Below, piece after piece: positions 35,806 through 43,829 of a stretch of 64,000 nt of DNA. The translations under genes were made by a program, and so were the position numbers. The stretch's first letter is position 1. Every line of letters starts with the position of its first letter. Under the pieces are notes generated by a model, which saw only the letters and a list, made by a program, of their open reading frames with translations, had not been told where the DNA came from and searched no databases. The stretch is from Peptoclostridium sp. (GTDB lineage: Bacteria > Bacillota > Clostridia > Peptostreptococcales > Peptostreptococcaceae), in NCBI RefSeq assembly GCF_009881055.1, contig NZ_WXFG01000020.1, forward strand, positions 49,739-113,738. The letters run 5' to 3'.

Positions 35806-36270
35806 ATGGATAAAATCAAAGATATAATATACGAGTACAGCGACACAGTTCTTGGCCTTATAATAGTTTTTGTAATGGTTGCGGTGATAGGCTGGCAGCT
35901 TTATAACTGGTTCGAGCCTTCGGAAGGCTTCAAATCTGCATCAGACAAGACTGCAGTGGCCACCTCAAGCGCTGATGATTCACAAAAGGAAGATTCATCT
36001 GAAGATGCAACTTCAAAAGAAACCTCCTCTGAAGACACATCAGATAATGAAGAAAAACATGTTTCCGAAGAAGTCACGTTCCAAATTAAGCAGGGCTCTT
36101 CCTGTGAGCAAATAGCCATAGCATTGGAGCAAACAGGGCTTATAGATTCAAAAGAGGATTTCCTCGAACAAATCATTTCAAAACAGCTTGAAAACAAGCT
36201 TAAAACTGGGACATACACGCTTAAAAAGGGTGAGTCACTCGACGGCATAATTGCTGTTCTTACAAAATAA
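35806..36270 (+). CDS. Membrane-anchored MltG/YceG-like N-terminal domain protein
   Basis: 154 aa. One transmembrane segment (VLGLIIVFVMVAVIGWQLY, about 14-34), a Ser/Asp/Glu-rich disordered stretch (about 50-95), and a C-terminal LysM-like module (FQIKQGSSCEQIAIALEQTG, LKTGTYTLKKGESLDGIIAVL) like the domain preceding the catalytic part of MltG lytic transglycosylases. The catalytic domain is absent. Start has AAGGAGG 9 nt upstream. It probably sits in the membrane facing the wall; partner unknown. Confidence 0.8.
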   Translation: MDKIKDIIYEYSDTVLGLIIVFVMVAVIGWQLYNWFEPSEGFKSASDKTAVATSSADDSQKEDSSEDATSKETSSEDTSDNEEKHVSEEVTFQIKQGSSCEQIAIALEQTGLIDSKEDFLEQIISKQLENKLKTGTYTLKKGESLDGIIAVLTK

Positions 36271-36280
36271 ATTTAATCAA

Positions 36281-36348
36281 GACTATAATATAAAATAAAA
36301 TGCAGCTTCCAAAACAGCGGAAGCTGCATTTTATTTTATATTATAGTC
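36281..36348. terminator. Bidirectional terminator: 30-bp perfect inverted repeat
   Basis: The arms 36281-36310 and 36319-36348 are perfect reverse complements over 30 bp with an 8-nt loop (aaaacagc). It lies between convergent genes (MltG-like on plus, pfp on minus) and its right arm overlaps the pfp stop codon. The GC core GCAGCTTCC with flanking AAAAT/ATTTT gives a terminator in both directions. Confidence 0.85.
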
Positions 36349-37552
36349 TTAGTAGCTTTTCTACAGGAGGAGCTATGAGCCTTTGTCCATCCCTAAGACC
36401 TGAGCCGACAAGCGGCCTAATATAGTTTTTAAACTCCTCTGTAACGTGGTTTCCTGTGCCGCTTATGAAATTGTCACTCATAACCTTTGTCCTGTTGGCA
36501 ACATCCTCGAGCCTCTGGAGCTTGTAGTCTATGGCGTAGTCACCTATTCTGCTTAGCGAAATGGAGCCGTCCCTGTCATGCCATATGGAAAACTGAGCCG
36601 CCTTTTCCCCTGCTTCCCTGGCCTCATACTGATCCACCTCCGATATGCAAAGTCCAAACGACCTTTGCAGATACCCAAATGTATCTGATCTTACTCTTTC
36701 CGTTTTGATCGTTCTTTTAATGTGTCCCACAAGAAGTTCTCCGAGGTCTGCCTGTGAAAGAAGGAGATTGCCGTGCGCATCCCTTTCGGTGCTCCCAAGC
36801 TTTTGGGCTATTGGCACACCATTTTCATCTGCTATCCCTTCAGAGACAGCAACCAGGCATCTGCCATACCTTTCATACGCCTGCCTAACGTCACGTATAA
36901 AACCGTCAATGCAAAAATTCCTCTCGGGCATGTATATTAGATGAGGCCCGTCGTCAGGATACTTTTTTGCCAGAACCGAGGAAGCCGTCAGGAATCCGGA
37001 GTTTCTTCCCATCACCACTCCTATGTGTATGCCCGGAAGGGCCCTGTTGTCCAGATTAAGACCTATGAATGACTGGGCTACAAATTTCGCGGCCGACCCG
37101 AAACCAGGTGTATGGTCTGTGAGCACTATGTCATTGTCTATTGTCTTGGGTATGTGTATGGCCCGGAAATCATACCCTGAAGTCTTTGCATGCCTGTTGA
37201 CTATGTCCACAGTACCTACAGAATCGTTCCCTCCTATGTAGAAAAAATACCTGACATTGTGGGCCTTGAAAACCTCAAATATCTCCCTGCAGTACTTCTC
37301 ATCAGGCTTGTCCCTCGTTGAAAGAAGCGCAGACGACGGGGTTTTTGCGACCTCCTCAAGATTATGTGTAGTCTCCTGCGTAAGGTCCAGAAAATCCTCA
37401 TTTACTATTCCCCTCACGCCCCCTAATGCTCCATATACACGGTTCACCTGCGCAAATTTTCTAGATTCGAGCACCACGCCCACCAAAGACTCGTTTATAA
37501 CAGCTGTAGGGCCTCCGCCCTGTGCGACCACAACATTGCCATTCAATGACAT
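36341..37552 (-). CDS. pfp: 6-phosphofructokinase, pyrophosphate-dependent type
   Basis: 403 aa. Phosphorylates fructose 6-phosphate. It has GGNDS (GGxDS, the Asp form of PPi enzymes instead of GGDGS) and PKTIDNDI with Lys, also diagnostic for PPi as donor. Other motifs: AQGGGPTAVINESL and MGRNSGFLTA, both family-typical. It would make glycolysis/gluconeogenesis reversible at this step, common in anaerobes. Followed closely (8 nt) by bcp upstream, and ends inside the long terminator palindrome. Confidence 0.92.
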   Translation of the reverse strand: MSLNGNVVVAQGGGPTAVINESLVGVVLESRKFAQVNRVYGALGGVRGIVNEDFLDLTQETTHNLEEVAKTPSSALLSTRDKPDEKYCREIFEVFKAHNVRYFFYIGGNDSVGTVDIVNRHAKTSGYDFRAIHIPKTIDNDIVLTDHTPGFGSAAKFVAQSFIGLNLDNRALPGIHIGVVMGRNSGFLTASSVLAKKYPDDGPHLIYMPERNFCIDGFIRDVRQAYERYGRCLVAVSEGIADENGVPIAQKLGSTERDAHGNLLLSQADLGELLVGHIKRTIKTERVRSDTFGYLQRSFGLCISEVDQYEAREAGEKAAQFSIWHDRDGSISLSRIGDYAIDYKLQRLEDVANRTKVMSDNFISGTGNHVTEEFKNYIRPLVGSGLRDGQRLIAPPVEKLLRL

Positions 37553-37560
37553 ATAATCAC

Positions 37561-38040
37561 CTAACCTTTGCTTATTTCCCCTACATATTCAAGCACAGCC
37601 TCTGCATGCCCCGGAGCCTTGACTTTTCTGTATTCCTTCACTATATCTCCATTCTTGTCTATGACGAAGGTCGATCTTTCTATTCCCAGATATTCTTTCC
37701 CAAACATCTTTTTGGGTTTGAGCACATCATACAGCTTGAGCAATTCCCCCTCCTCGTCACTGAGGAGTATAAAGTTGAGCTCATGCTTTTGAATAAACTT
37801 CTCATGTGACTTCGAGCTGTCCTTGCTCACTCCTATTACAACCGCCCCCAACTTTTCAAATTCATCCTTCAAGTCCCTAAAACCTATGGCCTCAAGAGTG
37901 CAGCCCGGCGTATTGTCCTTTGGGTAGAAATAAAGCACCACATATCTTCCCTTGAAGTCTTCGAGCCTGATTATGTTCCCAGCCGAATCGGGCAATTCAA
38001 ATTCCGGAGCTTTCTTTATTTCAAATGTCTTTTTTTTCAT
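37561..38040 (-). CDS. bcp: Thiol peroxidase, BCP/PrxQ type
   Basis: 159-aa peroxiredoxin with peroxidatic Cys in YPKDNTPGCTLEAIGFRD. The resolving Cys five residues later, found in many PrxQ proteins, is absent here (Ala/Ile), so it is a 1-Cys form or uses an outside thiol. Some relatives in selenium-using anaerobes have Sec at the active site; here it is a plain TGC codon. Cotranscribed with pfp, 8 nt apart. Confidence 0.92.
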   Translation of the reverse strand: MKKKTFEIKKAPEFELPDSAGNIIRLEDFKGRYVVLYFYPKDNTPGCTLEAIGFRDLKDEFEKLGAVVIGVSKDSSKSHEKFIQKHELNFILLSDEEGELLKLYDVLKPKKMFGKEYLGIERSTFVIDKNGDIVKEYRKVKAPGHAEAVLEYVGEISKG

Positions 38041-38324
38041 ATTGTCCCCCTTTCGCTTTTTAATCGGTCACCGATATTTATAACATAAGCGGAGCCTTAT
38101 TTTAATTTTTACCAACACTTGCGTATCACTAATCATTAAAAAATTGTATGCAAGTCCTACTCTTAACAATACTGAGGAGTATTGCCTTTGCGGGTGTTAA
38201 TCTCTGCGATTTAGTTAAACTTTTATTTATGCTTGATTATGAAAAAATATCATTATATTATTTTATTAAAGCCATATTGCTATATGGCAGACAAATTCAA
38301 CATGCACAGTTCCATATGACAAAA
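38041..38324. other. Divergent intergenic region bcp / lip operon
   Basis: AT-rich, about 285 nt between bcp (minus) and the riboswitch (plus). A 72-codon open frame at 38148-38366 runs into the aptamer and has no ribosome-binding site; I do not call it. Promoters for both directions should lie here, but none is consensus. Confidence 0.4.
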
Positions 38325-38510
38325 GCGGGAGATATTCCATACGGAATAGCCGAAGATGCAATATAAATGGTGCCAGCCTTTTATAGAAACTTTCAGGCAT
38401 AAGAACCGTTTTTTGATGGAGCTCTGAAAATTCAAAGACAATCCTTTGAATCTACAGAGAAATATAATGGCTTCTTACTATTATCATGCCACTATGTTTC
38501 TTTTTTTATT
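38325..38510 (+). promoter_or_regulatory. Glycine riboswitch (single aptamer plus ghost helix)
   Basis: Core elements in order: P1 AAAAGCGG (38331-38338) pairing with CCGTTTTT, GGGAGA, AGCCGAAGATGCAA (the conserved CCGAAG...GCAA), then AAACTTTCAGGCATAAGAACCG (38387-38408 region: AAACTTTCAGGCA). It is followed by CTCTG...ATTCAAAG-acaatc-CTTTGAAT...CAGAG, a hairpin placed like the ghost aptamer of singlet glycine riboswitches. A weak stem with a T-rich run (about 38465-38512) may be the expression platform. The downstream lipoylation genes fit glycine control. Confidence 0.85.
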
Positions 38511-38543
38511 CTTAAAAATATTCTTTTGAAATGAGGTTTTAAT

Positions 38544-39422
38544 ATGAGCGTAAATATAAACGACAAAACCGTAGCCTCACTAGTTCAAACCGCCTGGAAC
38601 ATAAGAAAGAGCAATTTTCCGGACACAATCGAGTTTGACGTACCCGACCAGACCAGGACTGTAAGTGTTACAGGCAACAAGTGCATACTCAACTGTGCGC
38701 ATTGCGGAGGCCACTATCTCAAAAACATGACTCCTATATCGGATGTAAACAGAATTTCCGACTATTCAAGCCTGTTAATCAGTGGCGGATGCGACGAAAT
38801 GGGCAAGGTGGACATAGCCGCTCACAAGCCCCTAATAGATGAACTTAAAGAGAATTCCATCAAAATAAATGCCCACGTTGGACTTATCAGCGAAGAGCAA
38901 ATACGAAAGGTGGCAAGCTTTGCCGACTGTGTTTCTTTTGACTTCCTAACAGACAAAGAAACCATACAGCAGGTTTATGGGCTCGGATTAAAGCCTGAGG
39001 ACTATATAGACACCTATTTGAACCTCAAAAAGCATGTCAGGGTCGTTCCTCATATCTGCATAGGCCTATACGGCGGCAAACTGCAGGGCGAGATAGATGC
39101 TATCAAAAAGCTCAAGGAGCTTGGTGCAGACTCCCTAGTCTTTATTGTCTTCATACCGACTCCAGGCACAAGATACGCCGACAAACCGGCACCCTCTCCT
39201 GAGGATGTTGCAAAGGTACTTGCCACTGCAAGAATTGAGTTTCCAGACATACCGATACACTTGGGCTGCATGAGACCCAAAGGCAAGATAAGAGCTCAAA
39301 TAGACCAGCTTGCTGTGCTTTGTGGAGTAAACAAGCTTGTAAATCCTACAAGACCGGCAGTTGAAGAAGCTCAAAAATGCGGACTTGAAGTTAAATATGG
39401 AAGGGAGTGCTGTGTGCTATGA
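38544..39422 (+). CDS. lipS1: Radical SAM lipoyl synthase component LipS1-like
   Basis: 292 aa. The radical SAM cluster motif is C47-x3-C51-x2-C54 (NKCILNCAHCGG), followed by a TIM-barrel-like core and a Cys-rich C terminus (GRECCVL). Together with the next gene it matches the two-protein LipS1/LipS2 lipoyl synthase, in which the pair inserts the two sulfurs of lipoate in place of LipA. Operon order with LipS2 and an octanoyltransferase, behind a glycine riboswitch, supports this strongly. Start ATG follows AATGAGG. Its stop overlaps the LipS2 start (ATGA). Confidence 0.85.
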   Translation: MSVNINDKTVASLVQTAWNIRKSNFPDTIEFDVPDQTRTVSVTGNKCILNCAHCGGHYLKNMTPISDVNRISDYSSLLISGGCDEMGKVDIAAHKPLIDELKENSIKINAHVGLISEEQIRKVASFADCVSFDFLTDKETIQQVYGLGLKPEDYIDTYLNLKKHVRVVPHICIGLYGGKLQGEIDAIKKLKELGADSLVFIVFIPTPGTRYADKPAPSPEDVAKVLATARIEFPDIPIHLGCMRPKGKIRAQIDQLAVLCGVNKLVNPTRPAVEEAQKCGLEVKYGRECCVL

Positions 39423-40372
39423 TAAGAGTATCTGCAGGAACAGCTCATGTACTTGGGCTACGAGAAATAAAGGCTGATGCCGATCCGACGACGGCATATT
39501 TGCTAAACGGAGAAAAATGTTCAAACAACTGCGGCTTCTGCCCACAGGCAAGGGACAGCAAGGATGACGGGTCTCACCTTTCAAGAATTGTATGGCCTGA
39601 ATATGACGAAGACGACGTGGTAAACAGGCTCAAAAGTGCCAAGGCTTCTGGAGCCATGAAACGGGCGTGCATTCAATTCACTCTCTGCAACGGCTCATTC
39701 GACAGGGCAAAATCACTTGCCGCCAGGATAAAAAATGAAGTCGGCATGCCGCTTAGCGTTTCGCTTAATGTGCCAAGCGTGGATAATGCGAGAGAACTGA
39801 TTGAAGCCGGTGCTTCTAGAGTCAGCATCGCTCTTGATGCGGCAAATGCCGACTTGCACACTCAAATAAAAGGCTCCAGCTTTGATGAAAAGTTAAAGCT
39901 GATAAGACAATGTATAACTTTGTTCCCAGGACAGATTTCTACTCACATAATAATAGGCCTGGGTGAGACAGAGGAGCAGGCTCTTAAGCTTATCAGCGAG
40001 ATGTACAACTTGGATGTTTCTGTAGGTCTTTTCGCATTCACCCCAGTAAGAGGCACAAAGCTTGAAAAGCAATCCCCCCCAGACATCGGCTGCTACAGGA
40101 GAGTCCAGATTGCAAACTATCTGCTCAAGCATTCAATAATAGCAGTCGACAACCTCAATTTCGAAGATGGACGGCTAACTGGCATAAATCTGCCAAAGAG
40201 CGAAATCGCCAGCGCACTGTCAAGCGGAAAGGCTTTCGAAACAGCCGGATGTGACGGCTGCAACAGGCCATATTATAATGAAAGGCCAGGCGGAACCATA
40301 TACAACTACCCTCGGGCTCTTAATTCTGACGAGCTCGCAAGAGCCATTGCAGAATCAGGGCTGGACATATAA
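39419..40372 (+). CDS. lipS2: Radical SAM lipoyl synthase component LipS2-like (BioB-related)
   Basis: 317 aa. BioB-like radical SAM protein: YLLNGEKCSNNCGFCPQAR (C34-x3-C38-x2-C41), HIIIGLGETEEQALKL, and a C-terminal CDGCNRPYYNERPGG segment with two Cys, able to hold an auxiliary cluster. Biotin synthase is unlikely because the residues and neighbours differ and no bio gene is adjacent. The ATGA overlap with lipS1 implies coupled synthesis, as expected for two halves of one enzyme. GGAAGGGAG precedes the start. Confidence 0.85.
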   Translation: MIRVSAGTAHVLGLREIKADADPTTAYLLNGEKCSNNCGFCPQARDSKDDGSHLSRIVWPEYDEDDVVNRLKSAKASGAMKRACIQFTLCNGSFDRAKSLAARIKNEVGMPLSVSLNVPSVDNARELIEAGASRVSIALDAANADLHTQIKGSSFDEKLKLIRQCITLFPGQISTHIIIGLGETEEQALKLISEMYNLDVSVGLFAFTPVRGTKLEKQSPPDIGCYRRVQIANYLLKHSIIAVDNLNFEDGRLTGINLPKSEIASALSSGKAFETAGCDGCNRPYYNERPGGTIYNYPRALNSDELARAIAESGLDI

Positions 40373-40422
40373 TATAAACATTGACATTTCTGATACAGAC
40401 TCGACAAAGGAGATGTAATTTT

Positions 40423-41238
40423 ATGAAGTGGAGATTCATAAATACCGGCTACAGCTGCGGTGCTATGAACATGGCAATAGATGAAGCCATACTGACATAC
40501 CATTCAAAGGGCATGGTCCCTCCAACACTCAGGTTCTACAAATGGGATCCTGCAACAGTATCGCTTGGATATTTTCAAAAATCCAGCAAGGAAGTGGACT
40601 TCGAGCAATGCCAGAAAGCAGGCATTGGAGTAGTCAGAAGACTAAGTGGCGGCAGAGCTGTGCTTCATGACGACGAGCTGACATACAGCATAATAGTTGA
40701 TGAAAGCTTATCTATGATACCAAAAACTGTAACTGAATCCTACAAGCTTCTTTCGCAGGGGCTGCTTCTAGGGTTTTCTAACCTGGGCATAGATGCGCAG
40801 CTTTCGCCAGTCGTAAAAATGCGAAGCGGAGACTACACTTCATCAGCATGCTTTGATGCCCCTTCGACATACGAGCTTACAGTTGACGGCAAAAAAATTG
40901 TCGGAAGCTCTCAGGTGCGACAGCAAGGCGTGCTTCTTCAGCATGGCTCCATACTCAACGACTTGGATACCGAAAAACTATTCTGCACTATAAAGATGGA
41001 CAATGAAAGGCTCAAGGATAGAATAAAGTCATCATTCACAGATAAAGCCACAAGCATCAGGCATATTACCGGCTCGACTCTTCCAGATGAAACTCTTTTT
41101 AAGGCTTTTTACGAAGGCTTCTCAGATGCACTCGGTTTAGACATCGAAACCGTGGAACTCACATCAGAAGAGCTTGAGCTTGCAAAAATTCTGGCTGAAA
41201 CAAAATATTCAAGAGATGAGTGGACATTCAGAAGATAG
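40423..41238 (+). CDS. lipM: Octanoyl transferase LipM-like (or lipoate-protein ligase)
   Basis: 271 aa of the LplA/LipB/BPL fold. FINTGYSCGAMNMAIDEA, VVRRLSGGRAVLHDDELTY and the SSACFDAPSTYEL segment match LipM octanoyl-[ACP]:GcvH transferase. C143 in SSACFD is the expected acyl-thioester Cys, and K157/K158-IVGSSQ is the conserved lysine loop. A free-lipoate ligase role is less likely because such a Cys is not needed there. ATG at 40423 follows AAAGGAGATG. The three genes would give complete de novo lipoylation of GcvH. Confidence 0.88.
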   Translation: MKWRFINTGYSCGAMNMAIDEAILTYHSKGMVPPTLRFYKWDPATVSLGYFQKSSKEVDFEQCQKAGIGVVRRLSGGRAVLHDDELTYSIIVDESLSMIPKTVTESYKLLSQGLLLGFSNLGIDAQLSPVVKMRSGDYTSSACFDAPSTYELTVDGKKIVGSSQVRQQGVLLQHGSILNDLDTEKLFCTIKMDNERLKDRIKSSFTDKATSIRHITGSTLPDETLFKAFYEGFSDALGLDIETVELTSEELELAKILAETKYSRDEWTFRR

Positions 41239-41242
41239 ACAT

Positions 41243-41272
41243 TAGACACCGTAAAGGTGTCTTTTTTTGTCA
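41243..41272 (+). terminator. Intrinsic terminator of the lip operon
   Basis: GACACC-gtaaa-GGTGTC stem followed by TTTTTTT, 5 nt after the lipM stop. Confidence 0.88.
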
Positions 41273-41296
41273 TGCTATAAATATTCAAAAAGTATT

Positions 41297-41740
41297 AGAG
41301 CCGAACAACCAATTCTTTAATTGATTATCCGGCTCTTAGGAATGGATCTGACAGCTTATTGAATCTCTTTTGTTCATTTAACACCTTGCCTTTAGATATT
41401 CTGAGAATATCTTAAAACTCATATTTCTTTTTTAAGATATCTCGGTATTACTTTGAAGCTGTATATCTTTTTGAATCTTGAATCTTGTTGCTTCATCTCA
41501 AGTTCTTTAAGCTTGAGATGTTTGGATGATGGTTGTTGCAATGCTTCTGATTTTGAACCTTTGCTCTTTGCATTTAATTGTAAAGAGTCTTTCTTGCAAC
41601 TACTGTCTCACCATTCCTTTAATCAAGAAGAATATTTTAATTCTTCTTATTTTATATATACCTTCATCTCAATCTTTCAAACATTTTTTTATAATTATTT
41701 TAAAATTATTTTTGATTTTTTCTTTAACAGCATTTCAGCA
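41297..41740 (-). other. Hairpin-rich intergenic region, possible structured RNA
   Basis: About 440 nt with no credible gene. It carries successive perfect inverted repeats: AGAGCCG 41297-41303/41330-41336; AGATATTC 41394-41401/41405-41412; CTTAAAA 41411-41417/41430-41436; CATCTCAAG 41494-41502/41512-41520; GTTGCAA 41535-41541/41594-41600 enclosing CTCTTTGCA 41564-41572/41579-41587; AAGAAGAAT 41625-41633/41640-41648. On the minus strand the last one (41336-41297) is followed by TAATACTTTTTG, a possible terminator, so minus is the likelier transcribed strand (prsW 3' end or a separate RNA). I do not recognise the class. Confidence 0.5.
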
Positions 41741-41760
41741 CTCGAACTGTTTTTATCAGC

Positions 41761-42516
41761 TTATTCGTCGTCTTCATCCCCCATTCTAACAGATTCATGT
41801 GATTCTGATGCCACAGGGTGCGTATGGTTGAGCTTCGAATCAAGTGTATACTCCCTGATTCTCTTGATGTTGACCTTCCACAGGTATCCCACATAAAGCA
41901 TGAATACAAGCAGATACTTTTCCACTCCCAGCATGAGTATGAAATTAAATGTTCCGTGCAGTATCATGGGAACAAAAAGCGATTTTCTAAGGTAGCCCAG
42001 TCGCTCCTCATAGCTGCAACTTTTACAGCATTTTGCAAGCGAAAGATAATATCCCATGGTTATTGCAAAAAGCATGTGTGCCGGCACAGACAGTATGCCC
42101 CTCATAATCCCAACATATACATTGGCATCGAATCTGAACACCACATAGCTTATGTTCTCGACAGTTGCAAATCCAAGAGCTGCAAATACACAAAAGACTA
42201 TTCCGTCGAGTTTTTCATGAAAATGTACATCATCGAATGCCCATCTGAGCACAACCTCTCTTTTGAAAAACTCCTCCGTGAATCCTGCCACTATGAATGA
42301 TGTATAGAATGCAGCCATGGCACCGGAAAATATATTCATACCGAGAAGAAAATTTTCCACTGCAATTACTGGAATCACCGACAGAGCGCCCAACATAAAA
42401 ATCTTCAAAAGCATGGAAACCGGCTCGCGCTCATACTTGTCCAACATATATACAGCCACCGCAAGTACAACACCTGGAATTACAGCTATAATCCAAATCC
42501 TGATATCCATGGGCAC
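41761..42516 (-). CDS. PrsW-family intramembrane metalloprotease
   Basis: 251 aa with about seven transmembrane helices. Motifs of the family: EE in FTEEFFKREVVLRWAF, His in VPAHMLFAITMGYYL and His in PMILHGTFNFIL. PrsW cleaves anti-sigma factors in B. subtilis, and the family includes CAAX-protease relatives. No sigma/anti-sigma pair is adjacent, so the substrate is unknown. Divergent from lrgAB. Confidence 0.9.
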   Translation of the reverse strand: MPMDIRIWIIAVIPGVVLAVAVYMLDKYEREPVSMLLKIFMLGALSVIPVIAVENFLLGMNIFSGAMAAFYTSFIVAGFTEEFFKREVVLRWAFDDVHFHEKLDGIVFCVFAALGFATVENISYVVFRFDANVYVGIMRGILSVPAHMLFAITMGYYLSLAKCCKSCSYEERLGYLRKSLFVPMILHGTFNFILMLGVEKYLLVFMLYVGYLWKVNIKRIREYTLDSKLNHTHPVASESHESVRMGDEDDE

Positions 42517-42691
42517 CCCCCTTCAAAATTTGATATTCATAGAATCTTTACCCATTTTTCAGCTCATCTAATATATTTACAAACAATTCCAGCAAGATGC
42601 AACCTACCACTTCTTTGAAATTTATTTGCATTGATAGTATAATATTATGGTGTTGCGCCGATTTTTAATTCATTGAAAGGAAGTGAATAAT

Positions 42692-43051
42692 TTGAAGCTT
42701 TTAAGACAGTCTGGAATAATACTTTCATTTTTGTTTGCAGGAGAACTCATTAACAGGCTAACCCCAATACCAATTCCAGGCAACGTTCTGGGGATGCTCT
42801 TGCTTTTTGGCGCACTTTACTTCAAAATAATTGAAGTTTCTATGATAAGGGATGTGTCCAACTTTCTTTTGTCGCATCTTTCATTTTTCTTCATACCTGC
42901 CAGCGTGGGCATAATTTCCTGCTTTGAGATATTAAGTGAAACATGGATTCAGGTTATAGGCATCACAATAGTTTCAACATTGCTGGTTATGATTCTTACG
43001 GGAATTACAGTTCAGCTTGTTCAAAGGAGGGACAAAATATGGAATCGCTAA
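42692..43051 (+). CDS. lrgA: Holin-like protein LrgA/CidA
   Basis: About 119 aa, four hydrophobic segments, with LFAGELINRLTPIPIPGNVLGMLLLF, the CidA/LrgA core (shown in parts: LTPIPIPGNVLGMLLL). Start is uncertain: TTG at 42692 lies 9 nt after AAAGGAAG; GTG at 42683 is too close to it. Overlaps lrgB by 13 nt. The pair modulates murein hydrolase activity in staphylococci and is linked to pyruvate or overflow metabolism. Confidence 0.88.
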   Translation: MKLLRQSGIILSFLFAGELINRLTPIPIPGNVLGMLLLFGALYFKIIEVSMIRDVSNFLLSHLSFFFIPASVGIISCFEILSETWIQVIGITIVSTLLVMILTGITVQLVQRRDKIWNR

Positions 43052-43731
43052 TAGCAAGTCCTCTTTTCGGGATTACATTGTCTCTGCTTGCATTTGAAGC
43101 CGGAAGTATCGTTTTTAAAAAAACAAAATCGCCTTTTTTCAACCCTTTGCTTGTTGGAACTTCACTTGTAATTTTCATTCTCCTCTATTTCAATATTGAT
43201 ATAGAAAACTACAACAAGGGAGCTGGCTTTATTTCCTTCTTTCTCGGGCCTGCCACAGTAGTCCTGGCAGTTCCTCTATACAATCAGATGAAGCTGCTTA
43301 AATCAAATTCTGTTGCCATAATTACTGGAATATTAGTTGGGAGTGTGGCATCGATAATAAGCGTTGTATTATTCTCCAGGCTGCTTGGTATAGACGAGCT
43401 GCTGCTGCTTTCGCTAATTCCAAAATCAATTACAACTCCAATAGGCATAGAGTTGTCGAAACAAATCGGCGGATTGCCTTCTCTTACAGTGATTTCAATA
43501 GTGATAGCCGGCAACACAGGCTATATAGCAGCCCCCTACATATGTAGTCTGTTTCGAATAAAAAATCCTGTTGCTAAGGGAATAGCCATAGGCACTTCCG
43601 CACACGCTCTTGGGACTACTAAAGCCATAGAAATGGGCGAAGTTGAGGGAGCCATGGGTGGACTTGCAATAGGAATAGCGGGGATAGTGACTGTGCTAAT
43701 AACCCCCTTGCTTCTCAAATTTTTGCTATAG
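43039..43731 (+). CDS. lrgB: Antiholin-like protein LrgB
   Basis: 230 aa, multi-pass. Family motifs are seen: SVALPLYNQMKLLK-like FLGPATVVLAVPLYNQ, IPKSITTPIGIELSKQIGG, VIAGNTGYIAAPYI and IGTSAHALGTTKAIEMGEVE. ATG at 43039 follows AAAGGAGGG. Partner of LrgA in the same transcript. Confidence 0.94.
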   Translation: MESLIASPLFGITLSLLAFEAGSIVFKKTKSPFFNPLLVGTSLVIFILLYFNIDIENYNKGAGFISFFLGPATVVLAVPLYNQMKLLKSNSVAIITGILVGSVASIISVVLFSRLLGIDELLLLSLIPKSITTPIGIELSKQIGGLPSLTVISIVIAGNTGYIAAPYICSLFRIKNPVAKGIAIGTSAHALGTTKAIEMGEVEGAMGGLAIGIAGIVTVLITPLLLKFLL

Positions 43732-43770
43732 GCAATAAGCTTTCAGCAAGAATTATCATGTGTGTTGCGA

Positions 43771-43812
43771 ACAAAATCAAAAAGATGCCAATTGGCATCT
43801 TTTTGATTTTGT
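43771..43812. terminator. Bidirectional terminator: 42-nt perfect palindrome
   Basis: 43771-43791 and 43792-43812 are perfect reverse complements (21 bp per arm, centred on CCAATTGG). Located between convergent lrgB and hydA, with A-rich and T-rich outer ends serving both strands. Confidence 0.88.
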
Positions 43813-43829
43813 GTCTTGCTTTAACGCTA

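Noticed and set aside
37561..38040. Possible selenocysteine form of the Bcp peroxiredoxin
   Set aside because: Active-site codon is an ordinary Cys TGC in TPGC; no internal TGA.
38148..38366. 72-codon open frame on the plus strand upstream of the lip operon
   Set aside because: No ribosome-binding site, odd composition, and it runs through the glycine aptamer; best explained as chance.
41453..41896. 147-codon plus-strand frame overlapping the hairpin region and prsW
   Set aside because: Composition follows the inverted repeats, it overlaps a clear minus-strand gene and has no ribosome-binding site.
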